In this document: one piece after another, positions 18,207-26,420 of the stretch
Layout of the letters: each line of letters opens with the position of its first letter
Numbering within the stretch: position 1 is the first letter of the stretch
NCBI GenBank assembly: GCA_027692465.1
Contig: JAQEYU010000001.1
Span: 744,001 to 808,000, forward strand
Length of the DNA: 64,000 nt
Direction: 5' to 3'
Origin: Enterococcaceae bacterium OF42-14pH9A
GTDB taxonomy: Bacteria; Bacillota; Bacilli; Lactobacillales; Enterococcaceae
Notes under the pieces: generated by a model
What the model saw: only the letters and a program-made list of their open reading frames with translations
Told to the model about the DNA's origin: nothing
Databases searched by the model: none
Translations under genes and position numbers: made by a program

Positions 18207-19010
18207 TCACCCTCCCTGAACGATGACTTTTTTCACTGCTTGTTGCAGCCAGAACTTGCCAATAACTACTAACAGAATGAGCCAGAAGACTTGCAGGCCC
18301 ATGCCCTGCCAAAGCGCTTTTCCCGTCAGATCACCGTTATAGATCCTCAGGGGAATGTTTTGCATTGCTGCAAACGGCAGCAGCTCGGCGATTTGACGAA
18401 ACCTCGGTGGAAAGAAGGGCAGTGGAATCACCGCTCCTGCAAAAAATTCCGCAAAAGTAGCCAGGACCGCTCGCAGCCCGGCTGAATTGATGGTATAAAA
18501 AGTTGAGACATAAACCAGCATGGAGACAGCAATTACCACACCTAACGTCAAAATCAGCGCCAGCAAAAACAACAGCAGACGCCAAGGATCTGCCGGCAGG
18601 ACCAGCCGAAAAGGCACTGGTAAAAAGAAAGCTGCCAACAGGATCGGCGCACACCTTAAGAGGGAACGGGCCAGACGATTAGCCGCCGATTGGCAGAACC
18701 AGCGAGTGTACAGATCCATCGGCCGCACCAATTCATAGGCGATACTGCCGGTAGTGATCGCAGTCAGGATCTCATTGTCATAAAACCAGAGCATAAACAG
18801 CGCTAAAAAAGCCTGCTGCAGCCAGAGATAGGAAACCGTCTGTTGGAAACTCATGGGAAACGATGTCGGATCTGTCTGATAAAACGCATAAAAAGACAGA
18901 ATCGTCATCATTCCCCAAACAAATTGGGTCACCATTCCGGCAAGCGCTGCCGTCCGATATTGCAGGGTATTGCTGAAGCGGATTCGAAAAACGGCACAGT
19001 ATTTTTTCAT
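18207..19010 (-). CDS. ABC-2 type permease (COG4587-like)
   Basis: A 267-residue membrane protein with about six helices and the loop ILTAITTGSIAYELVRPMDLY (about residues 82-102) that resembles the loop of its sister permease. Its start overlaps the ATPase gene's stop by four bases (ATGA) and it is followed after four bases by the second permease, so the three subunits are surely cotranscribed. The two permeases likely form a heterodimeric pore. Substrate unknown. Confidence 0.8.
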   Translation of the reverse strand: MKKYCAVFRIRFSNTLQYRTAALAGMVTQFVWGMMTILSFYAFYQTDPTSFPMSFQQTVSYLWLQQAFLALFMLWFYDNEILTAITTGSIAYELVRPMDLYTRWFCQSAANRLARSLLRCAPILLAAFFLPVPFRLVLPADPWRLLLFLLALILTLGVVIAVSMLVYVSTFYTINSAGLRAVLATFAEFFAGAVIPLPFFPPRFRQIAELLPFAAMQNIPLRIYNGDLTGKALWQGMGLQVFWLILLVVIGKFWLQQAVKKVIVQGG

Positions 19011-19981
19011 ATGCGATACTCCTGATACATCTTGGCCACTATTTCATCAGTGGAAATACCGGAAACCGCCAAATCAGTTATCTCGACTTGTCCCGACAAA
19101 TAGGCGATTGCTTCTGCAACCGACAGCTGGACCGGATCCAACCGCAGCACCAGCCGGCCCTTCTCAGTACTCTCCGGTTGCAACTGGGGAAGCAGCCGGG
19201 GAGCGTTTCCGTTGTAGGTGATTGTCAGCGTTTTTTGATGAGAAAAGCGTTGTTTCAGATCAGACAGGCTGCCGTCCAGCAAGATCTGCCCTTTGCCGAT
19301 AAGGAGAATACGCTGAGTCAATGCTTCGATATCCTGCATATCATGGGTCGTCAGGATCACGGTGGTCCTTTTCTCCTGATTCAGCTTTTTGATGAACTGG
19401 CGCACAGCAATCTTCGAAACCGCATCAAGGCCGATCGTCGGTTCATCCAGAAACAGGATTTTCGGATCGTGAAGCAAAGAGGCGGCGATCTCACAGCGCA
19501 TCCGCTGTCCGAGACTCAGACTGCGGGTAGGGGTCTTGATGATTTCTTTCAAATCCAAAAGTGTCACCAGCTCATCAAGGTTGTGCTTGTAAAGAGCAGT
19601 GGGAATCTGGTAAATATCCCGCACCAGTTCGAAACTGTCGATTACCGGCACATCCCACCAAAGCTGGCTTCGTTGACCAAAGACGACTCCGATATCTTTG
19701 ACATGCCGAATCCGATCCTGCCAGGGAATCCGCCCGTTGATGAGGCAGGTGCCGCTGTCAGGTGTCAATATCCCACACAATATCTTGATGGTTGTACTTT
19801 TTCCGGCACCGTTCGGACCGATATAACCCACCATCTCACCGTCAGCAATAGAAAAGCTGACATCCTGCAGGGCACAGTGTTGGTCGTTGTCCCGCCTAAT
19901 CAGTGCTTTGGCGGCATTTTTGAAGCCGCCTTTTCTTTTGGAGACTTGGAAACTTTTGCTCAGGTGTTCCACTTGGATCAT
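19007..19981 (-). CDS. ABC transporter ATPase (COG4586-like)
   Basis: A 324-residue ATPase with Walker A GPNGAGKST, Q-loop region VVFGQRSQLWWD, signature LSLGQRMRCEIA (SLGQ rather than SGGQ) and Walker B ILFLDEPTIGLD. A C-terminal domain after residue 240 is usual in this subfamily. The FGQRSQLWWDVPV stretch is characteristic of COG4586. It is first in the operon with the two permeases. Confidence 0.88.
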   Translation of the reverse strand: MIQVEHLSKSFQVSKRKGGFKNAAKALIRRDNDQHCALQDVSFSIADGEMVGYIGPNGAGKSTTIKILCGILTPDSGTCLINGRIPWQDRIRHVKDIGVVFGQRSQLWWDVPVIDSFELVRDIYQIPTALYKHNLDELVTLLDLKEIIKTPTRSLSLGQRMRCEIAASLLHDPKILFLDEPTIGLDAVSKIAVRQFIKKLNQEKRTTVILTTHDMQDIEALTQRILLIGKGQILLDGSLSDLKQRFSHQKTLTITYNGNAPRLLPQLQPESTEKGRLVLRLDPVQLSVAEAIAYLSGQVEITDLAVSGISTDEIVAKMYQEYRI

Positions 19982-20291
19982 TTGGTATCCTTCCTTTCTG
20001 CATGACGATTTACGAACAGCCTTTTTGACTGCACGACAAATAGAGCGTTTGTAAAAACACTCTTACAGATGGACCAAATGAACATGGTAACGGCAGCGGT
20101 TCATCAGCCAAACAGATTCGTTATGAAAAGCAGACACTGGGCGTCAATTAACGATTCAGCGGCTTTTCTTCCCGCCAGTTTCAACTTGTCGGACAGACAC
20201 CGCCGGACAAAGGTTTCAGTCGAGAAATCCAAGTATAGCAGGACCGTTAAATTTTGACAACGCTTTTAGCGAATCCTGCTTGAAAACAAGG

Positions 20292-20297
20292 TATAAT
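20292..20297 (+). promoter_or_regulatory. Possible -10 box upstream of the methyltransferase
   Basis: TATAAT stands 111 bp upstream of the ATG with no acceptable -35 at normal spacing; a TTGACA at 20254 is too far. The rest of the 425-bp gap between the ABC ATPase and methyltransferase genes shows no gene. Confidence 0.35.
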
Positions 20298-20407
20298 AAA
20301 ACACAGAGCCAAGTATTCCACGGGGTAAAACCTGCAGCGAACAGTCTCCGAACTGCGGGGTAATCCAAATAGACAGCGCCTAATAACAATCAGAAAGCAG
20401 GATGTGT

Positions 20408-21136
20408 ATGGATAATCACTACGACGAAACAGCCTTTTTCGAAAAATACAGTCAGATGAGCCGCTCAACGGAAGGCTTGACCGGCGCCGGAGAATGGCAG
20501 ACATTGGAACGCCTACTGCCGAATTTCAAGGAAAAGACCGTTTTGGATCTCGGCTGCGGGTACGGCTGGCATTGCAAGTATGCTGCTGATCACGGTGCCG
20601 CAAAAGTAATCGGTATCGATCTTTCCCAAAAAATGCTGGCCGAAGCCGTCAAAAGAAACGCTGATCCTAAAATCGACTATCGCCAGGGTGATATCTCGGC
20701 GGCCGTTTTTCCCAAAGATACCTTTGATATCGTCTTCAGTTCACTGGCTTTTCATTATCTGCCGGACTGGCCGGCAATGGTAAAACGAATCGCCTCCTAC
20801 TTGAAACCTGGTGGAACTTTATTATTTTCTGTCGAGCATCCGGTTTTCACAGCAGCAGGATCTCAGCAGTGGGAGTATGATGAGCGGGGAAAGATTCGAC
20901 ATTTTCCGGTGGACCGGTATTTTTGCGAAGGGGTACGACAAGCGGACTTTCTCGGAGAAACCGTCACAAAGTATCACCGAACGCTAACCACCTACCTGGA
21001 AACTCTGCTGCAAAACAGCTTTTCTCTTAATCATCTCGTAGAACCGACACCTCCAGCAGAACTTCTTTCACTCCCGGGGATGAAAGATGAGCTGCGGCGG
21101 CCCATGATGCTGATCATCTCCGCAGAAAAGAAGTAG
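20408..21136 (+). CDS. Class I SAM-dependent methyltransferase
   Basis: A 242-residue methyltransferase of the UbiE/small-molecule type. Motif I is VLDLGCGYGWHCKYAA with the following acidic VIGIDLSQKML; motif post-II includes FDIVFSSLAFHYLPDW; then LKPGGTLLFSVEHPVF. Its substrate cannot be told from the sequence. The start at 20408 leaves GCAGG six bases upstream; an in-frame ATG six bases earlier (20402) is possible. It stands alone between the ABC operon and the AI-2E transporter. Confidence 0.85.
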   Translation: MDNHYDETAFFEKYSQMSRSTEGLTGAGEWQTLERLLPNFKEKTVLDLGCGYGWHCKYAADHGAAKVIGIDLSQKMLAEAVKRNADPKIDYRQGDISAAVFPKDTFDIVFSSLAFHYLPDWPAMVKRIASYLKPGGTLLFSVEHPVFTAAGSQQWEYDERGKIRHFPVDRYFCEGVRQADFLGETVTKYHRTLTTYLETLLQNSFSLNHLVEPTPPAELLSLPGMKDELRRPMMLIISAEKK

Positions 21137-21212
21137 GAAGTTTGATTAAATACTACTGGGAACGATCCGCAAATGTTACAATCAGAGTATCAAGAAATTT
21201 CAGGAGGAACCT

Positions 21213-22331
21213 ATGCAATCACGTTTCAAAAATTCAAAACTGTTTTTCTGGACTGCTGAGTGGGTCCTGATCATCATCGGAACGTTTTTCCTGCTCCAAA
21301 TGCGGGAATTTCTGCGTCCGGTGCTGACGATGGCTTCCACAATCATTTTGCCGCTGTTTGTCGCAGGCTTTTTGTACTATATGTTCGATCCTTTGGTACG
21401 TTGGATCCAAAAACGGGGACTGTCCCGCATGATCAGTTTTCTGATCGTCTTCGCTGTGGTGGTGATTTTTCTGGTCCTGCTGATCATGAATGTGGTCCCG
21501 CAGCTGGTCGAACAAGCCGTCCAATTGACGCAATCGTTGCCCGACTATGCAGAAGAAGCGTCATCCTGGCTTTCTGATCTGGCCCAAAGAGACGAATTTA
21601 AAAACTTCAACATCGAAGAGCAGTTGCAAAACATGAATCTGACCCTAAACAACGTGATCAACTGGCTGATCACCAGTGTCACCAACAGCCTTTCACGTAT
21701 CGTTTCGGCATTGACCCGCTTTTTCGTGCTGCTGTTCACTGTTCCTTTCATCCTGATTTTCATGTTCAAAGACGGCCACCGCTTTTTAGACAGCCTGGAC
21801 AATTTTTTCCCGCATAATCTGCGCAGCGAACTGCGGGCCACAGTCAAGGACCTGAACAACACTTTGTCAGCTTACATCAGCAGTACTATGTTGGATGCTG
21901 TCATCATCGGAGTCATGAGCTTTATTGCTATGACCATCTTCAAACAACCTTACAGTCTGCTGTTGGCTTTCATCTGCGGACTTACAAATATTATTCCGTA
22001 CGTGGGACCATTTATCGGTGCAGTTCCGGCAGTGATCGTGGGACTGTTCGTTTCTCCGTGGCAGGCGCTGTATATGGCGCTATCCATTTTAGTGATCCAA
22101 CAGCTGGACGGCAATGTCATCAAGCCGTTGTTGTTCGGAAAATCGCTGAATATCCACCCTATCACCATCATCTTGGTCTTGTTGGGCGCCGGCAGTGTCT
22201 TCGGGATTTTTGGAATGCTGATCTGTATTCCGGTATACGCTGTGATCAAGACATTGATCGTCAACGGACGCAAGATTTATCTGCTGCGCAAACAAGAGGA
22301 GAGTATTATCACCGATCCCAACGAAGACTGA
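21213..22331 (+). CDS. AI-2E family membrane transporter
   Basis: A 372-residue protein with about eight hydrophobic segments, the layout of the PerM/YtvI (AI-2E exporter) family. The conserved NIIPYVGPFIGAVPAVIVG and the following QQLDGNVIKPLLFGKSLNIHP segment are hallmark regions. Family members are linked to quorum-signal export or Na+/H+ exchange, so the actual substrate is open. AGGAGG precedes ATG 21213; a strong terminator follows. Confidence 0.88.
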   Translation: MQSRFKNSKLFFWTAEWVLIIIGTFFLLQMREFLRPVLTMASTIILPLFVAGFLYYMFDPLVRWIQKRGLSRMISFLIVFAVVVIFLVLLIMNVVPQLVEQAVQLTQSLPDYAEEASSWLSDLAQRDEFKNFNIEEQLQNMNLTLNNVINWLITSVTNSLSRIVSALTRFFVLLFTVPFILIFMFKDGHRFLDSLDNFFPHNLRSELRATVKDLNNTLSAYISSTMLDAVIIGVMSFIAMTIFKQPYSLLLAFICGLTNIIPYVGPFIGAVPAVIVGLFVSPWQALYMALSILVIQQLDGNVIKPLLFGKSLNIHPITIILVLLGAGSVFGIFGMLICIPVYAVIKTLIVNGRKIYLLRKQEESIITDPNED

Positions 22332-22352
22332 CGATGCTATTGCTGAATCTGC

Positions 22353-22392
22353 AAAAAAACAGGCCCTTCCTGTGAAAGGAGCCTGTTTTTTT
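22353..22392 (+). terminator. Terminator after the AI-2E transporter
   Basis: AACAGGC pairs with GCCTGTT with further pairing inside, followed by seven or more T residues. Confidence 0.85.
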
Positions 22393-22399
22393 CGTCGTC

Positions 22400-22680
22400 A
22401 TTTTAATAAATGGAGAGTCGAGTCGCCGCCGTTAATTACCTGCAGCAGATAGCAGCAGCGGTACTCGCTAAAATCGTCTTTTTCAGCCACGCATATCATC
22501 TGCAGCGCCACCTGATTATACTCAACAGTTCAATCTGTCTGTTCCGCAAACAAGACGGAAAGTCGCTGATTGAGCCGACACGAAAAAGATCCCATTGGCT
22601 CAATTCCTTATTGGAGAGCAGAGGAGGAACAGCTCCAGTACTCAATCCTATAGTCTTTCTCTGATTTATTGTGTAAAAAG
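22400..22680 (-). other. Gene-free stretch after panD with a possible decayed coding remnant
   Basis: No convincing gene. On the minus strand two partly overlapping frames read like protein (LSNKELSQWDLFRVGS in one, LQMICVAEKDDFSEYR in another), separated by a frame change and a stop. ATTGAGCC and GGCTCAAT (within 22568-22605) can form an 8-bp stem. It could be a pseudogene or chance. Confidence 0.25.
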
Positions 22681-23064
22681 TCACGCCAACTCCCCGTGTT
22701 TTTCATAATTGGTGATTTTTGTGATTCGATTGTTGTCATCCACCAGCAGGACTTTGGGTTTCAACTGCAGGGCTTCTGCTGGAGTTATCTGAACATAGGC
22801 CATAATGATAATTTTGTCATTGACGGCGACTTTGCGGGCGGCAGCGCCGTTGAGACAGATCACCCCGGTATCAGTTGGTCCGGCGATGACATAGGTTTCA
22901 AAGCGCTCGCCGTTGTTGCAGTCGACAATCTGGACCTTTTCATATTCCAACAGTCCGCAAGCATTCATCAGGCTTTCATCGATAGTGATACTGCCGACAT
23001 AATCCAACTGGGCTTCGGTAACGACTGCCCGGTGGATCTTGCATTTCAACATAGTCAATTCCAT
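22681..23064 (-). CDS. panD: Aspartate 1-decarboxylase
   Basis: A 127-residue pyruvoyl enzyme that makes beta-alanine from aspartate for pantothenate. The self-cleavage site Gly24-Ser25 is intact in YVGSITIDE, giving the alpha chain its pyruvoyl group. The NGAAARK segment, also typical, is present. It is the last gene of the panG-panB-panC-panD operon, 18 bp after panC, with AGAAAGGA upstream. Confidence 0.96.
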   Translation of the reverse strand: MELTMLKCKIHRAVVTEAQLDYVGSITIDESLMNACGLLEYEKVQIVDCNNGERFETYVIAGPTDTGVICLNGAAARKVAVNDKIIIMAYVQITPAEALQLKPKVLLVDDNNRITKITNYEKHGELA

Positions 23065-23082
23065 GAGGGTTCATTTTCCTTT

Positions 23083-23937
23083 CTAAGTAGGGCATGCTTC
23101 GATCAATCGGTTGTCGATCAAACGGGTCTTCCCGATATAAACCGCTAAAAGGATCAGACAACTGCCATTGATCAGCGACAACTCTTCTAAACTGACAGGA
23201 TCCACAATCTTGATATAGTCGATGCGGGCACTGGCGATATCTGAAAAGCAAGCGGTCAGCTGTTCTTTCAAAAGGCGCGGATCCGTCATGCCTGCACGCA
23301 CCAGTTTTTCCGCTAGCAGCAGGCTTCGGGAAAGCGAAAGTGCCTCCTTGCGTTCTGCCGGTGACAAATAGGTGTTGCGAGAGCTCTTGGCCAATCCGTC
23401 AGGTTCTCTTATGATCGGGCAGGGGATGATCGTGACGGGAAGATTCAAATCCCGCACCATCTGTCGGATGACAGCCACCTGCTGGGCATCTTTTTGACCG
23501 AAGTAGGCTTTTTGAGGCTGCAGGATATGAAAGAGCTTGGCGACGACTGTTGTTACCCCGCGAAAATGACCGGGACGGGCGGCTCCTTCAAGCTTCTCCG
23601 TAACGCCGTATGCGGTCACAAACGTAGCAAAACCCTCCGGATACATCTCTGACACGGTGGGAGCAAAAATCAAATCCGCACCGGCCGCAGCAGCAATTTT
23701 CTGATCCCGCTCAAGATTCCGGGGGTAGTTGTCGTAATCTTCGTCCGGGCCAAACTGCAGCGGGTTCACAAAAATACTGACGACGACTTTGTCATTTTCC
23801 GCAGCCGCCTTTTCGATGAGACTGCGATGCCCTTCATGAAGGTAGCCCATCGTCGGGACGAATCCGATTGCTAATCCGGCCAGCTGCCATTGCTTGATGC
23901 ATGCCTGGGTATTCCGGATGTTAGTTTCTGTTTGCAT
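23083..23937 (-). CDS. panC: Pantothenate synthetase
   Basis: Joins pantoate and beta-alanine with ATP. About 284 residues, with the nucleotidyltransferase signature PTMGYLHEGH, then VSIFVNPLQFGPDEDYDNYPR, the FGQKDAQQ segment and the SSRNTYLSPAER motif near the KMSKS position. The start lies within the 3' end of panB. I chose ATG 23937 because AAGG is eight bases upstream; ATG 23943 and GTG 23946 are in-frame alternatives. Confidence 0.96.
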   Translation of the reverse strand: MQTETNIRNTQACIKQWQLAGLAIGFVPTMGYLHEGHRSLIEKAAAENDKVVVSIFVNPLQFGPDEDYDNYPRNLERDQKIAAAAGADLIFAPTVSEMYPEGFATFVTAYGVTEKLEGAARPGHFRGVTTVVAKLFHILQPQKAYFGQKDAQQVAVIRQMVRDLNLPVTIIPCPIIREPDGLAKSSRNTYLSPAERKEALSLSRSLLLAEKLVRAGMTDPRLLKEQLTACFSDIASARIDYIKIVDPVSLEELSLINGSCLILLAVYIGKTRLIDNRLIEACPT

Positions 23938-24778
23938 AGCCATCACCTTTTTCTTTCAAAGCCGCTATAACTTCAGGCGCGAGGGAATAGCTGTGGTTTT
24001 CAGTTGGGAACAGGCCTTGTTGGATCTCTTCACGATAATTAACAAAAGCTTCTCGGAACAGCTGCCCGGCTTCAGCAAACCGTTTGACGAATTTCGGCTG
24101 CAGCTCCTCGTACAGTCCCAGCATGTCCTGATAGACCAGCACTTGTCCGTCAGTTCCGGCCCCGGCGCCGATTCCGATTGTCGGGATCTGTAAGCGCTCG
24201 GTGATAACAGCAGCTAACGGGGCAGGGATGCCTTCCAATACAACAGCTACTGCACCGGCAGCCTCCACAGCCACTGCATCTGAGATCAGTTCTTCTGCTG
24301 CTGCAAGGGATTTTCCTTGAACTTTGAAACCGCCGAAAGCATTCACTGATTGCGGGGTCAATCCCAAGTGGGCGACTACCGGGATCTGAGCCCGGGTAAT
24401 TGCCCGGATTACTTCACTGAATGCTGCACCGCCCTCTAGTTTTACAGCTTCCGCCAGACCTTCTTTCACCAGTCGTCCGGCATTACTGACGGCTTCTTCG
24501 ACTGACACATGGTAGGAGAGAAAGGGCATGTCGGTAACGACCAGCGCTTCTTTTGCACCGCGACGTACCGCTCGGGAATGGTGGATCATATCGTCCATCG
24601 TGACTTGCAGCGTATCTTCATACCCCAGCATGACCATCCCAAGTGAATCTCCCACCAGCAGGGCATCCACGCCGGCAGCATCCATCAATCTGGCAGTTGT
24701 ATAATCATAGGCGGTCAGCATGCTGATTTTATTGCCTTGGATTTTTTGTTTTTGCAGAGTCGTAACTGTTTTTTTCAT
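23921..24778 (-). CDS. panB: 3-methyl-2-oxobutanoate hydroxymethyltransferase
   Basis: Makes ketopantoate from alpha-ketoisovalerate and methylene-tetrahydrofolate. 285 residues with the N-terminal MLTAYDYTTARLMDAAGVD, the metal-binding LLVGDSLGMVMLG, VKLEGG, and AHLGLTPQSVNAFGG. It overlaps panG by 50 bp upstream and panC by 17 bp downstream, so the operon is tightly coupled. Confidence 0.96.
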   Translation of the reverse strand: MKKTVTTLQKQKIQGNKISMLTAYDYTTARLMDAAGVDALLVGDSLGMVMLGYEDTLQVTMDDMIHHSRAVRRGAKEALVVTDMPFLSYHVSVEEAVSNAGRLVKEGLAEAVKLEGGAAFSEVIRAITRAQIPVVAHLGLTPQSVNAFGGFKVQGKSLAAAEELISDAVAVEAAGAVAVVLEGIPAPLAAVITERLQIPTIGIGAGAGTDGQVLVYQDMLGLYEELQPKFVKRFAEAGQLFREAFVNYREEIQQGLFPTENHSYSLAPEVIAALKEKGDGYANRN

Positions 24779-25613
24779 CTCGCAGAACCCTTTCCATTTC
24801 TGAATAATCTTTCTCGGGATGTTTCTGTGCAGCAGTTTCTATGAGGACTCGGGACAACATACGGTAAAGTTCCCGTTGCTCGCCGGTCAATGCGTCCAAG
24901 TGCGCTGCCACTGTGGTCAGATCATTGCGTTCCACCGGACCCGTCAGCGCTGCAACCGGGCCTTTTTCGACCAATGAGTGGGCATTAGCCAAAAAAAGCG
25001 CCCGCCATGCATCGGCAGCAAATTTTTGCGGCAGCCCGCATTGTTCCAAAAGATCTGTGCCGATTTCTGCCAAACCGATCACCAAATTACTGAAAAAAAC
25101 ACACGCAGCATGATACCGGCTCTTTTGGGAGCCATCGATCACGGCAATGGGATTTTTCAATGGTATAAGTGCTGATAACACGCCAGATTCAGCAGCAGTC
25201 GTTTCAAAAGTGAATGAGGTGCTTGCAATTGAATCCAGAGGCTGATCGCCGGCAGCCACCGCCAGTAACGGATGCAGTGTGCAAGCTTCGACACCGCTGG
25301 GCAGATCCGTAAAAACTGCGACAGATTTAGCTCCGCTGCAGTGAAAAATCACCTGACCCGGAACCAGAGACGGTCGGACCGCTTGCCAAACAGCTGCCAG
25401 CTGATCATCGGTCACGGTCAAAAATATCCAATTACAAGCAAGCAGAAGGGCGGTCGGCTGATCAAATACACTTCCGCCTGTTGCTTTTGCAGCCACTCGG
25501 CTATCCTCCGCAGCCAGACTGTAATACCCGACAACCTCAAATCCTCGCTGTCCAAAATGTCTGCCCAACAAGGTACCGACTTTGCCGGCTCCGATAAAAC
25601 CGATACGTATCAA
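24729..25613 (-). CDS. panG: Rossmann/DUF2520 protein, probable ketopantoate reductase PanG
   Basis: A 294-residue NAD(P)-binding protein with N-terminal GFIGAGKVGTLLG and a C-terminal all-helical DUF2520-type domain (KSRYHAACVFFSNLVIGL onward). It sits where panE would be in the pan operon, but does not read like classical PanE/ApbA. Established knowledge: a separate ketopantoate reductase, PanG, was described in Francisella with homologues in E. faecalis. I infer that this gene supplies the ketopantoate-to-pantoate step. It overlaps panB by 50 bp. Confidence 0.8.
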   Translation of the reverse strand: MIRIGFIGAGKVGTLLGRHFGQRGFEVVGYYSLAAEDSRVAAKATGGSVFDQPTALLLACNWIFLTVTDDQLAAVWQAVRPSLVPGQVIFHCSGAKSVAVFTDLPSGVEACTLHPLLAVAAGDQPLDSIASTSFTFETTAAESGVLSALIPLKNPIAVIDGSQKSRYHAACVFFSNLVIGLAEIGTDLLEQCGLPQKFAADAWRALFLANAHSLVEKGPVAALTGPVERNDLTTVAAHLDALTGEQRELYRMLSRVLIETAAQKHPEKDYSEMERVLRDEKNSYDSAKTKNPRQ

Positions 25614-25773
25614 GAAATCACCTCCATAAGCATGTTGAAGTGATCATAAGAAAGAGCGGCAGCATCTACTTACACGAACACCACAGTTAAAAAAATACTT
25701 GTTGCCGGCTTTTCAGTAGCGAGAAGAACAACAATCCACTTTTCAAACACTATCCAAATGATCAATACTCACT

Positions 25774-25809
25774 TTTGCGCTTTATCTTAACACAGTCCTG
25801 TCATGACAG
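25774..25809 (-). promoter_or_regulatory. Possible pan operon promoter with a 12-bp palindrome
   Basis: On the minus strand TGTTAAGAT gives an extended -10. The perfect palindrome CTGTCATGACAG (25798-25809) lies where the -35 would be and could be an operator. The -35 match itself is poor. Confidence 0.4.
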
Positions 25810-25881
25810 TTTGTTTTTTATGCTTTTTTCTGAAAATTTTTATGATTTTGTTCCGCAATTTCCGAATGTTCTCCCCGGATT

Positions 25882-25910
25882 TTGACTTTGCTGAAAATCC
25901 ATGCTATGAT
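25882..25910 (+). promoter_or_regulatory. Promoter of the second ABC-F leader
   Basis: TTGACT (25882-25887), 17-bp spacer, TATGAT (25905-25910), with TG one base upstream of the -10. A strong sigma-A promoter for a transcript of about 270 nt ending at the terminator at 26152-26186, or running into the ABC-F gene. Confidence 0.8.
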
Positions 25911-25974
25911 TTCATAGATTAAAGCAGGCAGTCGCAAGAAATTTTTGAGCTGTAGCTGACAGGGGACGGTTACG

Positions 25975-26037
25975 ATGATTCAGGGATATTATTTTCATTT
26001 TGTAAGGAAAACAGCTCTTAACAAATGGAGAAGATGA
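25975..26037 (+). CDS. Leader peptide ORF upstream of second ABC-F gene
   Basis: A 20-residue ORF reading MIQGYYFHFVRKTALNKWRR, with AGGGGA eight bases upstream. Its second half covers the 5' arm of a perfect 10-bp hairpin (GCTCTTAACA 26014-26023 with TGTTAAGAGC 26043-26052). The stop codon lies in that loop. A competing pairing joins GAGCTGT (25947-25953) with ACAGCTC (26011-26017). A ribosome held on this ORF would alter folding; I infer attenuation control of the ABC-F gene. Confidence 0.6.
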   Translation: MIQGYYFHFVRKTALNKWRR

Positions 26038-26151
26038 AGCATTGTTAAGAGCATTCCATAGAGCCCAGCGCTCGATTCTTCATCGAAAAACTGCCGGTCG
26101 CAGGTTTATTTGCCTTGGCCAGCTGTTTTTCGAGCTAAAGAAGTCATGGTA

Positions 26152-26186
26152 AAGCTGTAGACGATGTTGCCGTCTGCAGCTTTTTT
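26152..26186 (+). terminator. Attenuator terminator upstream of second ABC-F gene
   Basis: AAGCTGTAGACG pairs with CGTCTGCAGCTT (one wobble) around a 7-nt loop, followed by six T residues. It precedes the ABC-F gene by about 235 bp and follows the leader ORF. Confidence 0.85.
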
Positions 26187-26250
26187 GCTTGATCATTTGT
26201 TTGAACAAAAGGGTGGCATTACGCCGACTTTCATCACAGAACGAGGATCG

Positions 26251-26397
26251 AGCGTGTCTAAAAACGACGGCGACAAGTCTTTTGGACTTTTTTAGCGCAA
26301 TCTGCGTAAGATCCCAGCATCACAAACGTTGCGTTTTACGCCTTGCTTTCGGCAGGAAGTCCTTAACACTCTGAATCCTCCGGTGCTCTCAGATATA
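26251..26397 (+). repeat. Dispersed MITE-like repeat, copy 5
   Basis: Starts AGCGTGTCTAAAAACGACGG and contains TTTTAGCGCAATCTGCG, CGTTTTACGCCTTGCTTTCGG, AGTCCTTAA and a right end CTCAGATATAC. It lies between the attenuator and the ABC-F gene and is more diverged than copies 2 and 14. Confidence 0.7.
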
Positions 26398-26420
26398 CTT
26401 AAAAGAAATGAGGAAAAAAC

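Noticed and set aside
25960..25985. GGGGACGGTTACGATGATTC resembling the 5' end of tmRNA
   Set aside because: No matching 3' end with a tRNA-like TPsiC arm and CCA follows, and the stretch is better explained as ribosome site and start of a leader ORF.
26205..26225. AGGGTGGCATTACGCC resembling a T-box sequence
   Set aside because: It is outside the attenuator, after the terminator, lacks the other T-box elements and the downstream gene is not an aminoacyl-tRNA synthetase or biosynthetic gene.
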